A stretch of DNA of 64,000 nt from Chromobacterium violaceum ATCC 12472 (GCF_000007705.1 NC_005085.1:2179752-2243751); one strand, 5' to 3'. Counted from the first letter of the stretch, positions 16,454 to 25,312 are shown. Numbers and translations: made by a program. Notes: generated by a model from the letters alone, not told the origin.

Positions 16454-16993
16454 TCAATTTGTTGCGGTGCAAACAAGGGTTCGAGTCGCGGCGGCCGCTT
16501 CCAGTTCCTTCACCATCACCACGCTGGCGTAGGCTTTGTCCGGCCATTGCAGCGGCGCTTCGACGCGGTAGCCGCGTTTGAGGTAACGCTCCACCAGATG
16601 GGTTGCGGGTTCGGCGGTGTCCAGGCGGATGCGGCGATAGCCCTGGCGGCGGGCCCAGTCCTCGGCGGCGTCCATCAGCCGCGAGCCCAGTCTTTGCCCT
16701 TGCCAGGCGGGATCGACGGCAAACTGCATCAGCACCGCGCCGTCCGGCTGGCGGAATTGCGGACAGGGCGAGGCGGGCCGCGGATGATGCACCGTAACGG
16801 TGCCGACCAGCTCGTCTCCATGCCACGCCAGCAGGCAGTAGCCGCCGGCGATGCGGCGGCGGGTGACGGCCGCGCTCTGGTCCACCGCGGTGTAGCGCAG
16901 GCCCATCGCCGCCAGCTGGGCGTAGGCGCGGTGCAGCAGCGCGGTCAGTTGTTCGATCGAGTCGGTTTCGGCCAGCGGGCGCAGCGTGAACAT
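16454..16993 (-). CDS. GNAT family N-acetyltransferase
   Basis: A 179-residue cytoplasmic acetyltransferase. The GNAT core is clear: ELVGTVTVHH (beta 3-4), VLMQFAVDPAWQGQRLGSRLMDAAEDWA with the acetyl-CoA pyrophosphate loop Q-G-Q-R-L-G at about residues 98-103, and a late RYLKRGYRVEAP strand. The acceptor substrate is unknown. It lies 43 bases downstream of the repaired stop of the LysR gene and upstream of the DUF3141 gene. Its last codons contain the second PhaR-like box. Confidence 0.85.
   Translation of the reverse strand: MFTLRPLAETDSIEQLTALLHRAYAQLAAMGLRYTAVDQSAAVTRRRIAGGYCLLAWHGDELVGTVTVHHPRPASPCPQFRQPDGAVLMQFAVDPAWQGQRLGSRLMDAAEDWARRQGYRRIRLDTAEPATHLVERYLKRGYRVEAPLQWPDKAYASVVMVKELEAAAATRTLVCTATN
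16458..16476. promoter_or_regulatory. PhaR-like operator, site 2 (inside the GNAT 3' end)
   Basis: TTTGTTGCGGTGCAAACAA with core TTGC-N3-GCAA. It is the same pattern as the site at 16398, 60 bases further from the DUF3141 start. Confidence 0.4.
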
Positions 16994-17036
16994 GTCTTCG
17001 GCAATCCTGTATGGAAAAGCGGGACTGAAGCAATTG

Positions 17037-17979
17037 TCATGCCGGGCGGATATCGGCGCGCTGCCAGTCGCCGGCCATCTCTTCGCTGATCAACTGCTCC
17101 GAGACGAAATCGATGAAGGCGCGCACCGCCGGCGACAAGCCGCGCCGGGTGGGGAAGGCCGCATGCAGGATGCCCCAGGGGAAGTCGTACTGCGGCAGGA
17201 TGTGCCGCAGCCGTCCATCCGCGAGCGCCTGGTGGCAGACGTTGGCCGGCAGCGCGGTGACCCCCGACGCCGGCGGCGGCGGCTTCCAGCAGCACGATCA
17301 TATCGTCGGTCATCAGCCGCGGCGCGTCCAGGTGGATGGTGTAGCTCTGGCCGACATTGTCCAGCAACACCCATTGGCCGCGGCCGTCCGGCCGGCTCAT
17401 GGTCAGCGCCGGCAGCGCGGCCAGCCGCTCCGGCGTCTTCGGCTCGCCATGGATTTCGAGGAAGGCGGGGCTGGCCACCAGGATCACCCGGCTTCTGCCC
17501 AGCCGGCGCACCACCAGGCTGGCGCTGTCTTCGATCACGTTGCGGACCCGGATCGCCACGTCCACGCCTTCCTCCACCAGATCAACCCGGCGGTTGGTGG
17601 AGTCCAGCGTGACCCGCACCTGCGGGTGAAGGGCGAGAAACCGCGGCAGGACCAGGCTGAGCATGGTCTTGCACAGCAGTTCCGGGCAGCTGACGCGGAT
17701 CAGGCCGCGCGGCTCGGCGCTGCTGTGCAGCACCGCTTCGTCGGCGGCCTCGGCTTCAGCCAGCATGGCCTGGCAGTGCTGGTAGTACTGGCCGCCGATC
17801 TCGGTCAGCGACAGCCGGCGCGTGGTTCGCTGCAGCAGGCGCACGCCCAGCCTGGTTTCCAGCTCGGCCACGCGGCGGGACAGTTTGGATTTGGGAATGC
17901 CCAGCACCCGTCCGGCAGCCATGAAGCCGCCGTGTTCGACGACTTTGGCGAAATACAGGAGATCGTTCAGGTCCTGCAT
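17037..17979 (-). pseudogene. LysR-type transcriptional regulator interrupted by a one-base frameshift
   Basis: The first part is a normal LysR regulator: an HTH of about 60 residues (AAGRVLGIPKSKLSRRVAELE) and an effector domain up to MIVLLEAAAAGVG. At a run of five C on the plus strand (17261-17265) the frame breaks. Removing one base restores a typical ending (VTALPANVCHQALADGRLRH ... GDWQRADIRPA) that stops at 17039-17037, giving about 313 residues. As written, translation runs on to 16945 in a meaningless arginine/alanine-rich frame and overlaps the GNAT gene. It is divergent from azoR, which it would normally control. A real mutation and a base-calling error in the homopolymer are both possible. 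Confidence 0.88.
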
Positions 17980-18086
17980 GATTGTCTCACTGGTAGAACA
18001 ATGTTTTCGATTTTAGCAGACTAGTCCAGATTGTTGCGGATATCTATCATCCACTCATCGCAATCGAACCCCGAAGGAACCGAACC

Positions 18087-18695
18087 ATGAAACTGCTCCA
18101 CCTCGACTCCAGCATCCTTGCCGACAACTCCGTGACCCGCGAACTGTCCGCCGTCGTCGCCGACACCCTGCGCCAGCGCCACGCCAATGTGGAAACCAGC
18201 TATCGCGACCTGGCCGCCAACCCGATCGCCCACCTGTCCGGCGAGATCGTCGGCGCGCGTTTCGCCCCCGAGTCCGACTGGACCGCGACCCAGCGCAGCG
18301 AAGCCGCGCTCAGCGAGCAACTGATCGAGGAATTCATCGCCGCCGACGTGCTGGTGATCGGCGCGCCGATGTACAACTTCTCGATCCCGACGCAGCTGAA
18401 GAGCTGGATCGATCGCGTGGCCGCCGCCGGCCGCACTTTCAAATACACCGAGAACGGCCCGGTGGGCCTGGTGCCGAACAAGAAGGTGGTGCTGGTGTCC
18501 GCTCGCGGCGGCGTGCACAGCGGCGAGCAGGGCAGCCTGATGGACTTTCAGGAGGATTACGTTGTGAAGGTGCTGGGTTTCCTGGGCGTCAGCGACGTGG
18601 AGATCATCCGCGCCGAAGCCATCGGCATGGGCCCGGACAAGCGCGCCACTTCCATCCACCTGGCCAAGGAGGCCATCGCCAAGTTGGCGCTGTAA
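18087..18695 (+). CDS. azoR: FMN-dependent NADH-azoreductase
   Basis: A 202-residue flavodoxin-fold quinone/azo reductase. The N-terminal phosphate loop LHLDSSILADNSVTR, the FMN-binding P-M-Y-N-F-S-I-P at about residues 94-101 with TQLKSWIDRV after it, and SARGG near 139-143 are all family hallmarks. It reduces quinones and azo compounds by two-electron transfer and is usually cytoplasmic and dimeric. AAGGA precedes the ATG by 10 bases. It is divergent from the frameshifted LysR gene, the classical arrangement for a regulator of this family. Confidence 0.92.
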   Translation: MKLLHLDSSILADNSVTRELSAVVADTLRQRHANVETSYRDLAANPIAHLSGEIVGARFAPESDWTATQRSEAALSEQLIEEFIAADVLVIGAPMYNFSIPTQLKSWIDRVAAAGRTFKYTENGPVGLVPNKKVVLVSARGGVHSGEQGSLMDFQEDYVVKVLGFLGVSDVEIIRAEAIGMGPDKRATSIHLAKEAIAKLAL

Positions 18696-18708
18696 GCCAG
18701 GTCAACGT

Positions 18709-18737
18709 CAAAGCCCGGTTCTTGGAACCGGGCTTTG
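18709..18737. terminator. Bidirectional terminator between azoR and the binding-protein pair
   Basis: A perfect 13-bp stem CAAAGCCCGGTTC / GAACCGGGCTTTG with loop TTG. T runs are short, but the stem is strong and sits between convergent genes. Confidence 0.75.
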
Positions 18738-18748
18738 TCGCGTCCGCG

Positions 18749-19561
18749 TCATTCCAGCGCTTGCTTCAGTATCTGGTCGACGCTGGTTTCGCTGAGATAG
18801 CGGCGCAGGATCGCGCGCAAGGTGCCGTCGCGGTACATCTTGCGCAGCTCCTGGTGCCAGAGCTCGGCGGCGGCGGGAGCGAAACGCGCCTTGCTCAGCG
18901 CGATGGAGCCGGCGATGGTTTCGGCGTCGGGGAAAAAATCGCGCACGTTGATCAGTTGCTCGGCACGGTGCGCGCGAAACCATGGGTCGTAGCTGATGGG
19001 ATGGGCGAGGGCGGCATCGACCAGGCCGTTGAGCAGCATCCGGTACAGATCGTCCTCGCTTTCGGCGATCACCAGTTTGCGTTGCTGGGCCAGTTCGCTC
19101 AGCAACCTGTCCTGGGCGGGGCTGTGGCGGTAGCCGCGTATCGCGCCCCAGCGCAGCGCGGGCGACTTGAGCAGGTCGTCGAGCGAGTCGGCGCGGCTGC
19201 CGCGCGGCAACAGCACCATGTTCTTGCTGTGGTTGTAGGGGTACAGCCACAGATAGCGCTGCCGTTCCGGCGTGATCAAGGTCGAGGCGCCGATGTCCGC
19301 TAGACCGAGTTCCAGCTGCTTGAGCGCGCGGATGCGCGGGTAGTCGGCTTCCGCGCGTATCGGGCAGTCCAGCCGCCTGGCCAGTTCCCGCACCAGGTCG
19401 ACGTCGTAGCCCTTCCCTTGATGGTAGGCGACGCCGAAATCGTAATAGGCGATGACGAGCGGACCCTGGGGGCAAGCGGGATTGGCCTGCGCGACCAGCG
19501 GGAAAAGGGCGGGAATGAGCAGGCGGGCCAGCCGGCCAAGCGGAAGTTTGAGCATTGTCAT
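18749..19561 (-). CDS. Periplasmic solute-binding protein (SBP family 3), paralogue A
   Basis: A 270-residue exported protein like amino-acid-type periplasmic binding proteins. A signal peptide runs to about residue 26 (PLVAQA), followed by GKGYDVDLVRELARRL, DIGASTLITPERQRY and the hinge RWGAIRGYRHS. It starts inside the stop codon of the upstream paralogue (ATGA), so the two are translated together. No ABC permease or ATPase gene is nearby, so it may work as an orphan sensor or with a distant transporter. The ligand cannot be told. A second ATG 6 bases in is a possible alternative start. Confidence 0.83.
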   Translation of the reverse strand: MTMLKLPLGRLARLLIPALFPLVAQANPACPQGPLVIAYYDFGVAYHQGKGYDVDLVRELARRLDCPIRAEADYPRIRALKQLELGLADIGASTLITPERQRYLWLYPYNHSKNMVLLPRGSRADSLDDLLKSPALRWGAIRGYRHSPAQDRLLSELAQQRKLVIAESEDDLYRMLLNGLVDAALAHPISYDPWFRAHRAEQLINVRDFFPDAETIAGSIALSKARFAPAAAELWHQELRKMYRDGTLRAILRRYLSETSVDQILKQALE

Positions 19562-20355
19562 TCTATCGGTTTCTGCATCATCTGCCTGGCGGCGCTCTCA
19601 TTCAGATAGCGGCGCATGATGTCGTACAGGCTGCCGTCCTGGTACATCTTGAGCAGCTCCTGGTGCCATTTTTCCGCCGCTTCGCGGCTGAACCGGGCTT
19701 TGCTCAGCGCCAGGCCGCTGGCGACCATGTCGGTCTCCGGGTACAGGTCCAGCACCACGATCTGGTTGGGGTTAGGCAGCTCGCGCAACCAGCGGCCGTA
19801 GCTGAACGGCTGGGCGAAGACGGCGGTGACCACGCCGTTGCCCAGCATCTTGTACAGATCGTCTTCGTCGTTGGCGATCACCACCTTGTGGCGGGCGTTC
19901 AGCTCTTCCAGCAGTTTGTCCTGCGACGGGCCGTGGTGGTAGCCGCGTATCGCGCCCCAGCGCAAGGCCGGGTCTTCGAGCAGCGTGGCCAGCGTCCTGG
20001 CCTGGATGGCCGGGTTGAGCAGCACCATGTTCTTGGCATGGTTGTATTGGTAGATCCACGCATACTGCAGCCGATCGGGCGTGGCCAGCGTGGAGGCGCT
20101 GACGTCTATCTGCCCGGTTTCCAGCATCTTGAGCGCGCGCAGCCGGGGGAGTTCGGTTTCGTTGGCGATGGGGCAGCCCAGCCGACGGGCAAGCTCGCGC
20201 ACCATGTCGACGTCGTAGCCCTTCCCGTCGCGGTAAGCGGCGCCGATCTTGTAGTAGCCGATCTTGAGCGGGCCGTTGGGGCAGGCGGGAATGGCCGCTG
20301 CCTGACAGGCCGTGGAGAAGAGCAGGACAAGCAAGAGCCGGATGTTTCGCCGCAT
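19558..20355 (-). CDS. Periplasmic solute-binding protein (SBP family 3), paralogue B
   Basis: A 265-residue paralogue of the next gene downstream, by eye about half identical along its whole length (GKGYDVDMVRELARRLGCPI, NHAKNMVLL, ALRWGAIRGYHHGPSQDKLL). The ATG at 20355 is chosen because AAGGTGAT lies just upstream and it begins a signal peptide (RLLLVLLFSTACQA). A longer frame upstream adds 60 non-signal residues. It is the first gene of the pair, and its stop overlaps the start of paralogue A. The pair arose by tandem duplication. The ligand is unknown. Confidence 0.83.
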   Translation of the reverse strand: MRRNIRLLLVLLFSTACQAAAIPACPNGPLKIGYYKIGAAYRDGKGYDVDMVRELARRLGCPIANETELPRLRALKMLETGQIDVSASTLATPDRLQYAWIYQYNHAKNMVLLNPAIQARTLATLLEDPALRWGAIRGYHHGPSQDKLLEELNARHKVVIANDEDDLYKMLGNGVVTAVFAQPFSYGRWLRELPNPNQIVVLDLYPETDMVASGLALSKARFSREAAEKWHQELLKMYQDGSLYDIMRRYLNESAARQMMQKPIE

Positions 20356-20714
20356 GTCGTATATCACCTTTGTATTGCCGCCCAGCCTTCTTTGAGCGGG
20401 CCGGATGCGCAGACGGAGTGGCTTTCCGCCGCATGGACAAAGGACGCCGGCCATGCCAGGCCGACAACGGCAAGTCTGTAGATTCGCTGCATGCTGGCAC
20501 GCCACCCGGAAGCCTTTGATTTCAATAATAGCCATGCCGCCGGAGGGCGCTACCTCCGACTGCCGGCGACAAAGGCGTTTGCCATGCCTGGCGCAACAGT
20601 CTCAAGGCGGACGAAGCGGCAAGACTGACGGGAATGGACGCGTTGCGGCCGGCTTGGGGGCGTCGGCAACGGGGAGGCGCGCCGGCCGGGACCAAGCCCG
20701 GCCGGCGCGAGAGA
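20356..20714. other. Intergenic stretch between the binding-protein pair and puuC
   Basis: No gene is supported here. The first 60 bases should hold the promoter of the binding-protein pair. A long GC hairpin (GCGCCGGCCGGG / CCCGGCCGGCGC, 20679-20690 with 20697-20708) sits just past the puuC stop and is probably its terminator, though it lacks a T run. Confidence 0.5.
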
Positions 20715-22202
20715 TTACAGCTTGATCAAGGTGCTCTTCAGCTCGGTGTATTTTTCCAGCGCGTGCAGCGATTTGTCGCGGCCGTTGCCGGATTGCTTGT
20801 AGCCGCCGAACGGGAAGTTCATGTCGCCGCCCTCGTCGTAGCAGTTCACCCACACGGTGCCGGCGCGCAGGCGGCGCGACACCTGGTGGGCGGTGCTGAC
20901 GTTGGAGGTCCACACCGCGGCCGCCAGGCCGTAGGACGTGTCGTTGGCGATGCGGATGGCGTCGTCCAGCTCGCTGAAGGTGATCACCGACAGCACCGGG
21001 CCGAAGATTTCCTCGCGGCAGATGGTCAGGTCGTCGCTGGGGCAGTCGAAGGCGGTGGGTTCGATGAACAGGCCCTTGTCGGTGTGCACGGCTTTGCCGC
21101 CCAGCAGCAGGTTGGCGCCTTCGCTCAAGCCCTTGTCGATGTAGTTCAGCACCTTGCGGTACTGGATGTCGTCGACGATGGCGCCCATGCTGGTGGCTGG
21201 ATCGAGCGGATCGCCGGGGAAGAAGCCGGCGGCGGCCTTCTTGAATTCCTCAAGGAAGCGTTCCTTGATGTCCTTGTGAACCAGCACGCGCGAGCCGGCG
21301 GTGCAGACCTCGCCCATATTGTAGAAGATGCCGCTGGCGGCGGCGCGCGCGGCGCGGGCCAGGTCCGGGCAGTCCGGCAGGATGATGTTGGGCGACTTGC
21401 CGCCCAGCTCCAGCCATGCCCGCTTCAGATTGGACTGGGCGGCGTAGCCGGCGATCAGCTTGCCCACGTTGGTGGAGCCGGTAAAGGCGACGCAGTCGAC
21501 GTCCATGTGCAGCGCCAGCAGGCGGCCGACGTCGCCGGCGCCGGGCAGCACCTGGAAGATGCCGTCGGGGATGCCCGCCTGTTTGGCCAGCGCGGCGATG
21601 CGGATCGCGGTCAGCGGCGATTTTTCCGACGGTTTGACGATGACGGCGTTGCCGGCGGCCAGCGCCGGGCCGAACTTCCAGCTCGCCATCAGGATGGGGA
21701 AGTTCCACGGCACCACCGCAGCTACCACGCCGATCGGCTCGCGGGTCACCAGGCCGACCAGCTTGGGATCAACCGGCACGACCTCTCCGCCCACCTTGTC
21801 GATCGCTTCGGCGAACCATTCCACGCAGTAGGCGGAAGCGGGCACGTCGACGGCGGTGGTGTCGCCGATGGGCTTGCCGACGTCCAGCGTCTCCAGCAGC
21901 GACAGTTCATCGGCGTGCTCTCGGATCAGCGCCGCGAAGCGCTTGAGCACGGCGGCGCGCTTGAGCGGCGCGAGTTCGGACCAGACGCCGGATTCGAACG
22001 CGCGGCGGGCGGCCTTGACCGCGGCTTCCACCTCGGCTTCGCCGCAGTGGGCGATTTCGGCCAGTTTGGCGCCGTTGGCGGGGTTGACGCAATCGAAGCG
22101 CTTGCCTTCGGCGGCGTCGCGGTATTCGCCGTTGATGAAGGCGCGGCCTTCAATTTTCAGTTCTGCTGCAAGTTGCTTCCATTCGGCGTGACTGCGGGCC
22201 AT
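20715..22202 (-). CDS. puuC: Gamma-glutamyl-gamma-aminobutyraldehyde dehydrogenase (NAD(P)+ aldehyde dehydrogenase)
   Basis: A 495-residue aldehyde dehydrogenase. Catalytic Cys300 (GEVCTAG), general base Glu265 (LELGGK) and Asn167 (VPWNFP) are all present, as is the nucleotide-binding FTGSTNVGK. The length and the N-terminal MARSHAEWKQLAAELKIEGRAFINGEY style match the PuuC/AldH subgroup that oxidises gamma-glutamyl-aminobutyraldehyde in putrescine breakdown. The role is supported by PuuR, PuuD and PuuA in the same locus. It is followed on the same strand by nothing but the hairpin at 20679. Confidence 0.9.
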   Translation of the reverse strand: MARSHAEWKQLAAELKIEGRAFINGEYRDAAEGKRFDCVNPANGAKLAEIAHCGEAEVEAAVKAARRAFESGVWSELAPLKRAAVLKRFAALIREHADELSLLETLDVGKPIGDTTAVDVPASAYCVEWFAEAIDKVGGEVVPVDPKLVGLVTREPIGVVAAVVPWNFPILMASWKFGPALAAGNAVIVKPSEKSPLTAIRIAALAKQAGIPDGIFQVLPGAGDVGRLLALHMDVDCVAFTGSTNVGKLIAGYAAQSNLKRAWLELGGKSPNIILPDCPDLARAARAAASGIFYNMGEVCTAGSRVLVHKDIKERFLEEFKKAAAGFFPGDPLDPATSMGAIVDDIQYRKVLNYIDKGLSEGANLLLGGKAVHTDKGLFIEPTAFDCPSDDLTICREEIFGPVLSVITFSELDDAIRIANDTSYGLAAAVWTSNVSTAHQVSRRLRAGTVWVNCYDEGGDMNFPFGGYKQSGNGRDKSLHALEKYTELKSTLIKL

Positions 22203-22246
22203 GCTGCTCTCCTCGTCGAGTGATGTTGTTGAGCGGAATTAAGCTT

Positions 22247-22639
22247 TCAGGCTGAAACGGGACTGCAAAGTTCGATCAGCGCGCCGTCGGGCGCGCGCAG
22301 GTAGGACACGGTCTGCCCCCAGGGTTTTGTCTTCGGCGGCGACAGCTCGGCCGCGCCGTGTGCCAGCGCTTTCGCATGGGCGGCCGCCACGTCGTCGGTG
22401 ACCAAGCCGATCTCCATGCCCAGCGGCCTGGCGGATTGGTCGGCGCGGACGTGGCCGTCGGGCAGGTTGCCGGCGGCCAGCTCGTGTTGGGCGAAGGACA
22501 GCGTGGTCTCGCCGGTGTCCAGCTCGCCGTAGGTTTCGGATTCGTGCAGGAATTTGCGCTTGAAGCCGAAGGCGGCTTCGAAGAAGCGCAGCGATGCCGG
22601 CACGTCCGGCACGTAAATGATGGTGTAAGCCAGCTTCAC
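22247..22639 (-). CDS. VOC family (glyoxalase-fold) protein
   Basis: A 130-residue protein with two beta-alpha-beta-beta-beta modules (YTIIYVPDVPASLRFFEAAFGF and MEIGLVTDDVAAAHAKALAHGA) and the closing YLRAPDGALIELCSP with the metal-binding Glu. The substrate is unknown. It lies between puuC and puuR on the same strand (44- and 13-base gaps), so it belongs to the putrescine unit. It may handle a reactive by-product there (inference). Confidence 0.85.
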   Translation of the reverse strand: MKLAYTIIYVPDVPASLRFFEAAFGFKRKFLHESETYGELDTGETTLSFAQHELAAGNLPDGHVRADQSARPLGMEIGLVTDDVAAAHAKALAHGAAELSPPKTKPWGQTVSYLRAPDGALIELCSPVSA

Positions 22640-22652
22640 GAGGCTTCCCCTT

Positions 22653-23198
22653 TTAGAATGTGGGCGGCGAGCTGGCGCTCACCACTTCGCAGATGTCGTC
22701 GCCGACATTGCGGAAACGGTGCGGCAGCTTGCTGTCGAAGTAGTAGGCGTCGCCCGGCCCCAGGACCCGGCTGTCGTTGCCCACCGTCACTTCTATGCTG
22801 CCGCGTATCACGACGCCGCCTTCCTGGCCCTCGTGCACCAGCATGTCTGGGCCGGTGTCGGCGCCGGGCAGGTAGCGCTCCCGCAGGATGGCGATGTCGC
22901 GCTTGTCGTGGGCGGTGCCCACCAGCATCAGGTTGATGTCCTCGTTGCCGAGGTTGGGCAGCTCGTCCGCCTGGTAGAACACGCGCGGCTGCGCCGGCTC
23001 GGCGTCGAAAGTGAAGAATTCTGCCAGCGTGATCGGTAATCCTTCCAGCACCTTCTTGAGGGAACTGACCGAAGGGCTTACCCGGTTCTGCTCGATCAGC
23101 GAGATGGTGCCGTTGGTGACGCCCGCGCGTTTGGCCAGCTCTCTTTGCGACAGACCGAACCGTGTCCTGACCATTCTCAAGCGTGCGCCGACGTCCAT
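22653..23198 (-). CDS. puuR: PuuR-like XRE-cupin transcriptional regulator
   Basis: A 181-residue repressor-type regulator. An N-terminal XRE helix-turn-helix (LSQRELAKRAGVTNGTISLIE, about residues 17-37) is followed by a C-terminal cupin domain (about 110-178, LVHEGQEGGVVIRGSIEVTV ... GDAYYFDSKLPHRFRNV). This is the architecture of PuuR, which releases DNA on binding putrescine. It is divergent from ald with a 215-base shared region. It probably controls puuC-VOC-puuR and the divergent ald-puuD-puuA-transaminase genes. Confidence 0.88.
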   Translation of the reverse strand: MDVGARLRMVRTRFGLSQRELAKRAGVTNGTISLIEQNRVSPSVSSLKKVLEGLPITLAEFFTFDAEPAQPRVFYQADELPNLGNEDINLMLVGTAHDKRDIAILRERYLPGADTGPDMLVHEGQEGGVVIRGSIEVTVGNDSRVLGPGDAYYFDSKLPHRFRNVGDDICEVVSASSPPTF

Positions 23199-23376
23199 TC
23201 TTCCTGCTCCATCAGTATGTTAATAATTTTAGACAACTGTGGCATTGTAGCGCGATAGAAGGCAAATGTGCTTGCTGCGTCGCAAAATCGAATATCTTTG
23301 CAACGGCCAGATTTTATAGTCAGAATCAAGTTGAAAGGGCAAGCGCGATGTGAATTTTCTTAAACGGCGTTTGTCT

Positions 23377-23388
23377 CCCTGATCAGGG
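23377..23388. promoter_or_regulatory. 12-bp perfect palindrome upstream of ald
   Basis: CCCTGATCAGGG, flanked by TTTG on the left and CAAA on the right, 25 bases before the ald ATG in the shared puuR-ald region. It is a plausible operator. Which regulator binds it is unknown; PuuR is the obvious candidate. Confidence 0.35.
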
Positions 23389-23413
23389 CAAAAAAACCAG
23401 TTTGGAGGCGACT

Positions 23414-24538
23414 ATGTTGATCGGCGTTCCGAAGGAAATCAAAAACCACGAGTACCGCGTGGGTCTGACCCCGTCCGGTGTCCGCGAGCTGGTGGCGAAC
23501 GGGCACAAGGTGCTGGTGCAGACCCACGCGGGTCTCGCGATAGGCTTTACCGACGAGCAATACATCCAGGCCGGAGCCTCCATCGCCTCCAACGCCGAAG
23601 AGGTGTTCGAGCGCGCCGACATGATCGTCAAGGTCAAGGAGCCGCAGCCGGTGGAGTGCAGGATGCTGCGTCCGGGCCAGATTCTTTTCACTTACCTGCA
23701 TCTGGCGCCGGACCCGGAACAGACCAAGCTGCTGATCGAGTCCGACTCGGTGGCCATCGCCTATGAAACGGTCACCGACGAGCGCGGCGGCCTGCCGCTG
23801 TTGGCGCCGATGTCCGAAGTGGCCGGCCGCATGGCGATCCAGGCCGGCGCCCACGCGCTGGAAAAGGCCCAGGGCGGCCGCGGCGTGTTGCTGGGCGGCG
23901 TGCCCGGCGTGGCCCCGGCCAAAGTGGTGGTGATAGGCGGCGGCGTGGTGGGGCTCAACGCCGCGCGGATGGCGATGGGGGCGGGCGCAGACGTCACCAT
24001 CCTGGACAAGTCCCTGAGCCGGCTCAAAGAGATAGACATGGTGTTCGGCGGCCGCATCAAGACGCTGATGTCCAACGGCGCCAATATAGACGACAGCATC
24101 CGCGACGCCGACCTGGTGATCGGCGCGGTGCTGGTGCCCGGCGCGGCGGCGCCCAAGCTGGTGACGCGCGCGATGCTGAAGACGATGAAGCCGGGCGCGG
24201 TGCTGGTGGATGTGGCGATAGACCAGGGCGGCTGTTTCGAAACCAGCCGGCCGACCACCCACCAGGACCCGATCTACACCGTGGACGGCATCGTCCACTA
24301 CTGTGTGGCCAATATGCCCGGCGGCGTCGCCCGCACCTCCACCCAGGCGCTGACCAACGCCACGCTGCCGTATACGCTGGAGCTGGCCAACAAGGGCTGG
24401 CGCCAGGCGCTGCTGGACAACGCCCACCTGCGCAACGGCCTCAACGTCTGCCGCGGGCGGGTTACATACCAGGCGGTGGCCCGCGATTTGGGCCACGCCT
24501 ACGTCGATCCGATAGAGGCCATCAAGGCCGCAAACTGA
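23414..24538 (+). CDS. ald: Alanine dehydrogenase
   Basis: A 374-residue NAD-dependent enzyme interconverting L-alanine and pyruvate plus ammonia. The catalytic Lys75 (VKVKEPQ) and His96 (YLHLAP), the nucleotide-binding [21 protein letters not shown] and the start [17 protein letters not shown] are all canonical. The ATG at 23414 follows GGAGG by 6 bases. It is divergent from puuR, and puuD begins 18 bases after its stop, so it is the first gene of a putrescine operon. There it can recycle the alanine made by the transaminase (inference). Confidence 0.95.
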   Translation: MLIGVPKEIKNHEYRVGLTPSGVRELVANGHKVLVQTHAGLAIGFTDEQYIQAGASIASNAEEVFERADMIVKVKEPQPVECRMLRPGQILFTYLHLAPDPEQTKLLIESDSVAIAYETVTDERGGLPLLAPMSEVAGRMAIQAGAHALEKAQGGRGVLLGGVPGVAPAKVVVIGGGVVGLNAARMAMGAGADVTILDKSLSRLKEIDMVFGGRIKTLMSNGANIDDSIRDADLVIGAVLVPGAAAPKLVTRAMLKTMKPGAVLVDVAIDQGGCFETSRPTTHQDPIYTVDGIVHYCVANMPGGVARTSTQALTNATLPYTLELANKGWRQALLDNAHLRNGLNVCRGRVTYQAVARDLGHAYVDPIEAIKAAN

Positions 24539-24556
24539 CAAGGAGCGCTGCAAGCC

Positions 24557-25312
24557 ATGTCGCAAGCAATGATAGGCATCCCGTGCGATCTGAAAATGAT
24601 CGGTCTGTTGCCGTTCCACGCGGTGGGCGACAAATACATCGCCGCGGCGGCCGGCGGAGCGGGCGGCCTGCCGGTGTTGATCCCGTCGCTGGGCGACGAG
24701 CAGCTGCTGCGCGCCACGCTGGCGACGCTGGACGGCGTGCTGCTGCCGGGTTCGCCGTCCAATGTGGAGCCGCGCCATTACGGCGGGCCCAATAGCCGTG
24801 CCGGCACGCTGCACGATCCGCGCCGCGACGCCACCACGCTGCCGCTGATCCGACTGGCGCTGGAGGAGGGCGTGCCGCTGCTGGGCATTTGCCGCGGCTT
24901 CCAGGAGATCAATGTCGCGCTGGGCGGCGAATTGCACCAGCACGTGCAGGAAGAGCCTGGACTGCGCGACCACCGCGAGGCGGAGGGCGACGACATTGCC
25001 GCGATGTACGCGCCGGCGCACCGGGTGGGCTTCGTCGAAGGCGGCCTGCTGGCGGAGTGGTCCGGCGCGCGCGAGGCGATGGTCAATTCGCTGCACCAGC
25101 AGGGCATCAAGCGGCTGGCGCCCAGCCTGATCGCCGAGGCGCATGCCGAGGACGGCCTGGTGGAGGCCTACCGGGTCCGCAATTCCAAGGGTTTCGCTTT
25201 CGCCGTGCAATGGCATCCGGAATGGCTGTACTGGGACAATCCGCTGTCCATGGCCATTTTCCATGCCTTCGGCGAGGCGTGCCGGGCAAGGAGGGAAAGC
25301 CGCAAGGGATGA
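24557..25312 (+). CDS. puuD: Gamma-glutamyl-GABA hydrolase
   Basis: A 251-residue class I glutamine-amidotransferase-like hydrolase that releases GABA and glutamate from gamma-glutamyl-GABA. The catalytic triad is Cys112 (GICRGFQE), His220 and Glu222 (QWHPEW). The length and family-specific PGSPSNVEPRHYGG are as in PuuD. It is closely coupled to ald (18 bases) and followed by puuA after 112 bases. A good AAGGAG lies upstream. Confidence 0.93.
   Translation: MSQAMIGIPCDLKMIGLLPFHAVGDKYIAAAAGGAGGLPVLIPSLGDEQLLRATLATLDGVLLPGSPSNVEPRHYGGPNSRAGTLHDPRRDATTLPLIRLALEEGVPLLGICRGFQEINVALGGELHQHVQEEPGLRDHREAEGDDIAAMYAPAHRVGFVEGGLLAEWSGAREAMVNSLHQQGIKRLAPSLIAEAHAEDGLVEAYRVRNSKGFAFAVQWHPEWLYWDNPLSMAIFHAFGEACRARRESRKG

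Noticed and set aside
16476-16492. A GGGTTCGAGTC sequence resembling a tRNA T-arm at the GNAT 3' end
   Set aside because: The flanking bases do not form the T stem, and no acceptor or anticodon stem can be drawn. The bases code for the end of the GNAT protein on the other strand.
16945-17036. Extension of the LysR frame into the GNAT gene
   Set aside because: It is only reached after the frameshift. The restored frame ends at 17037 with a typical LysR C-terminus.
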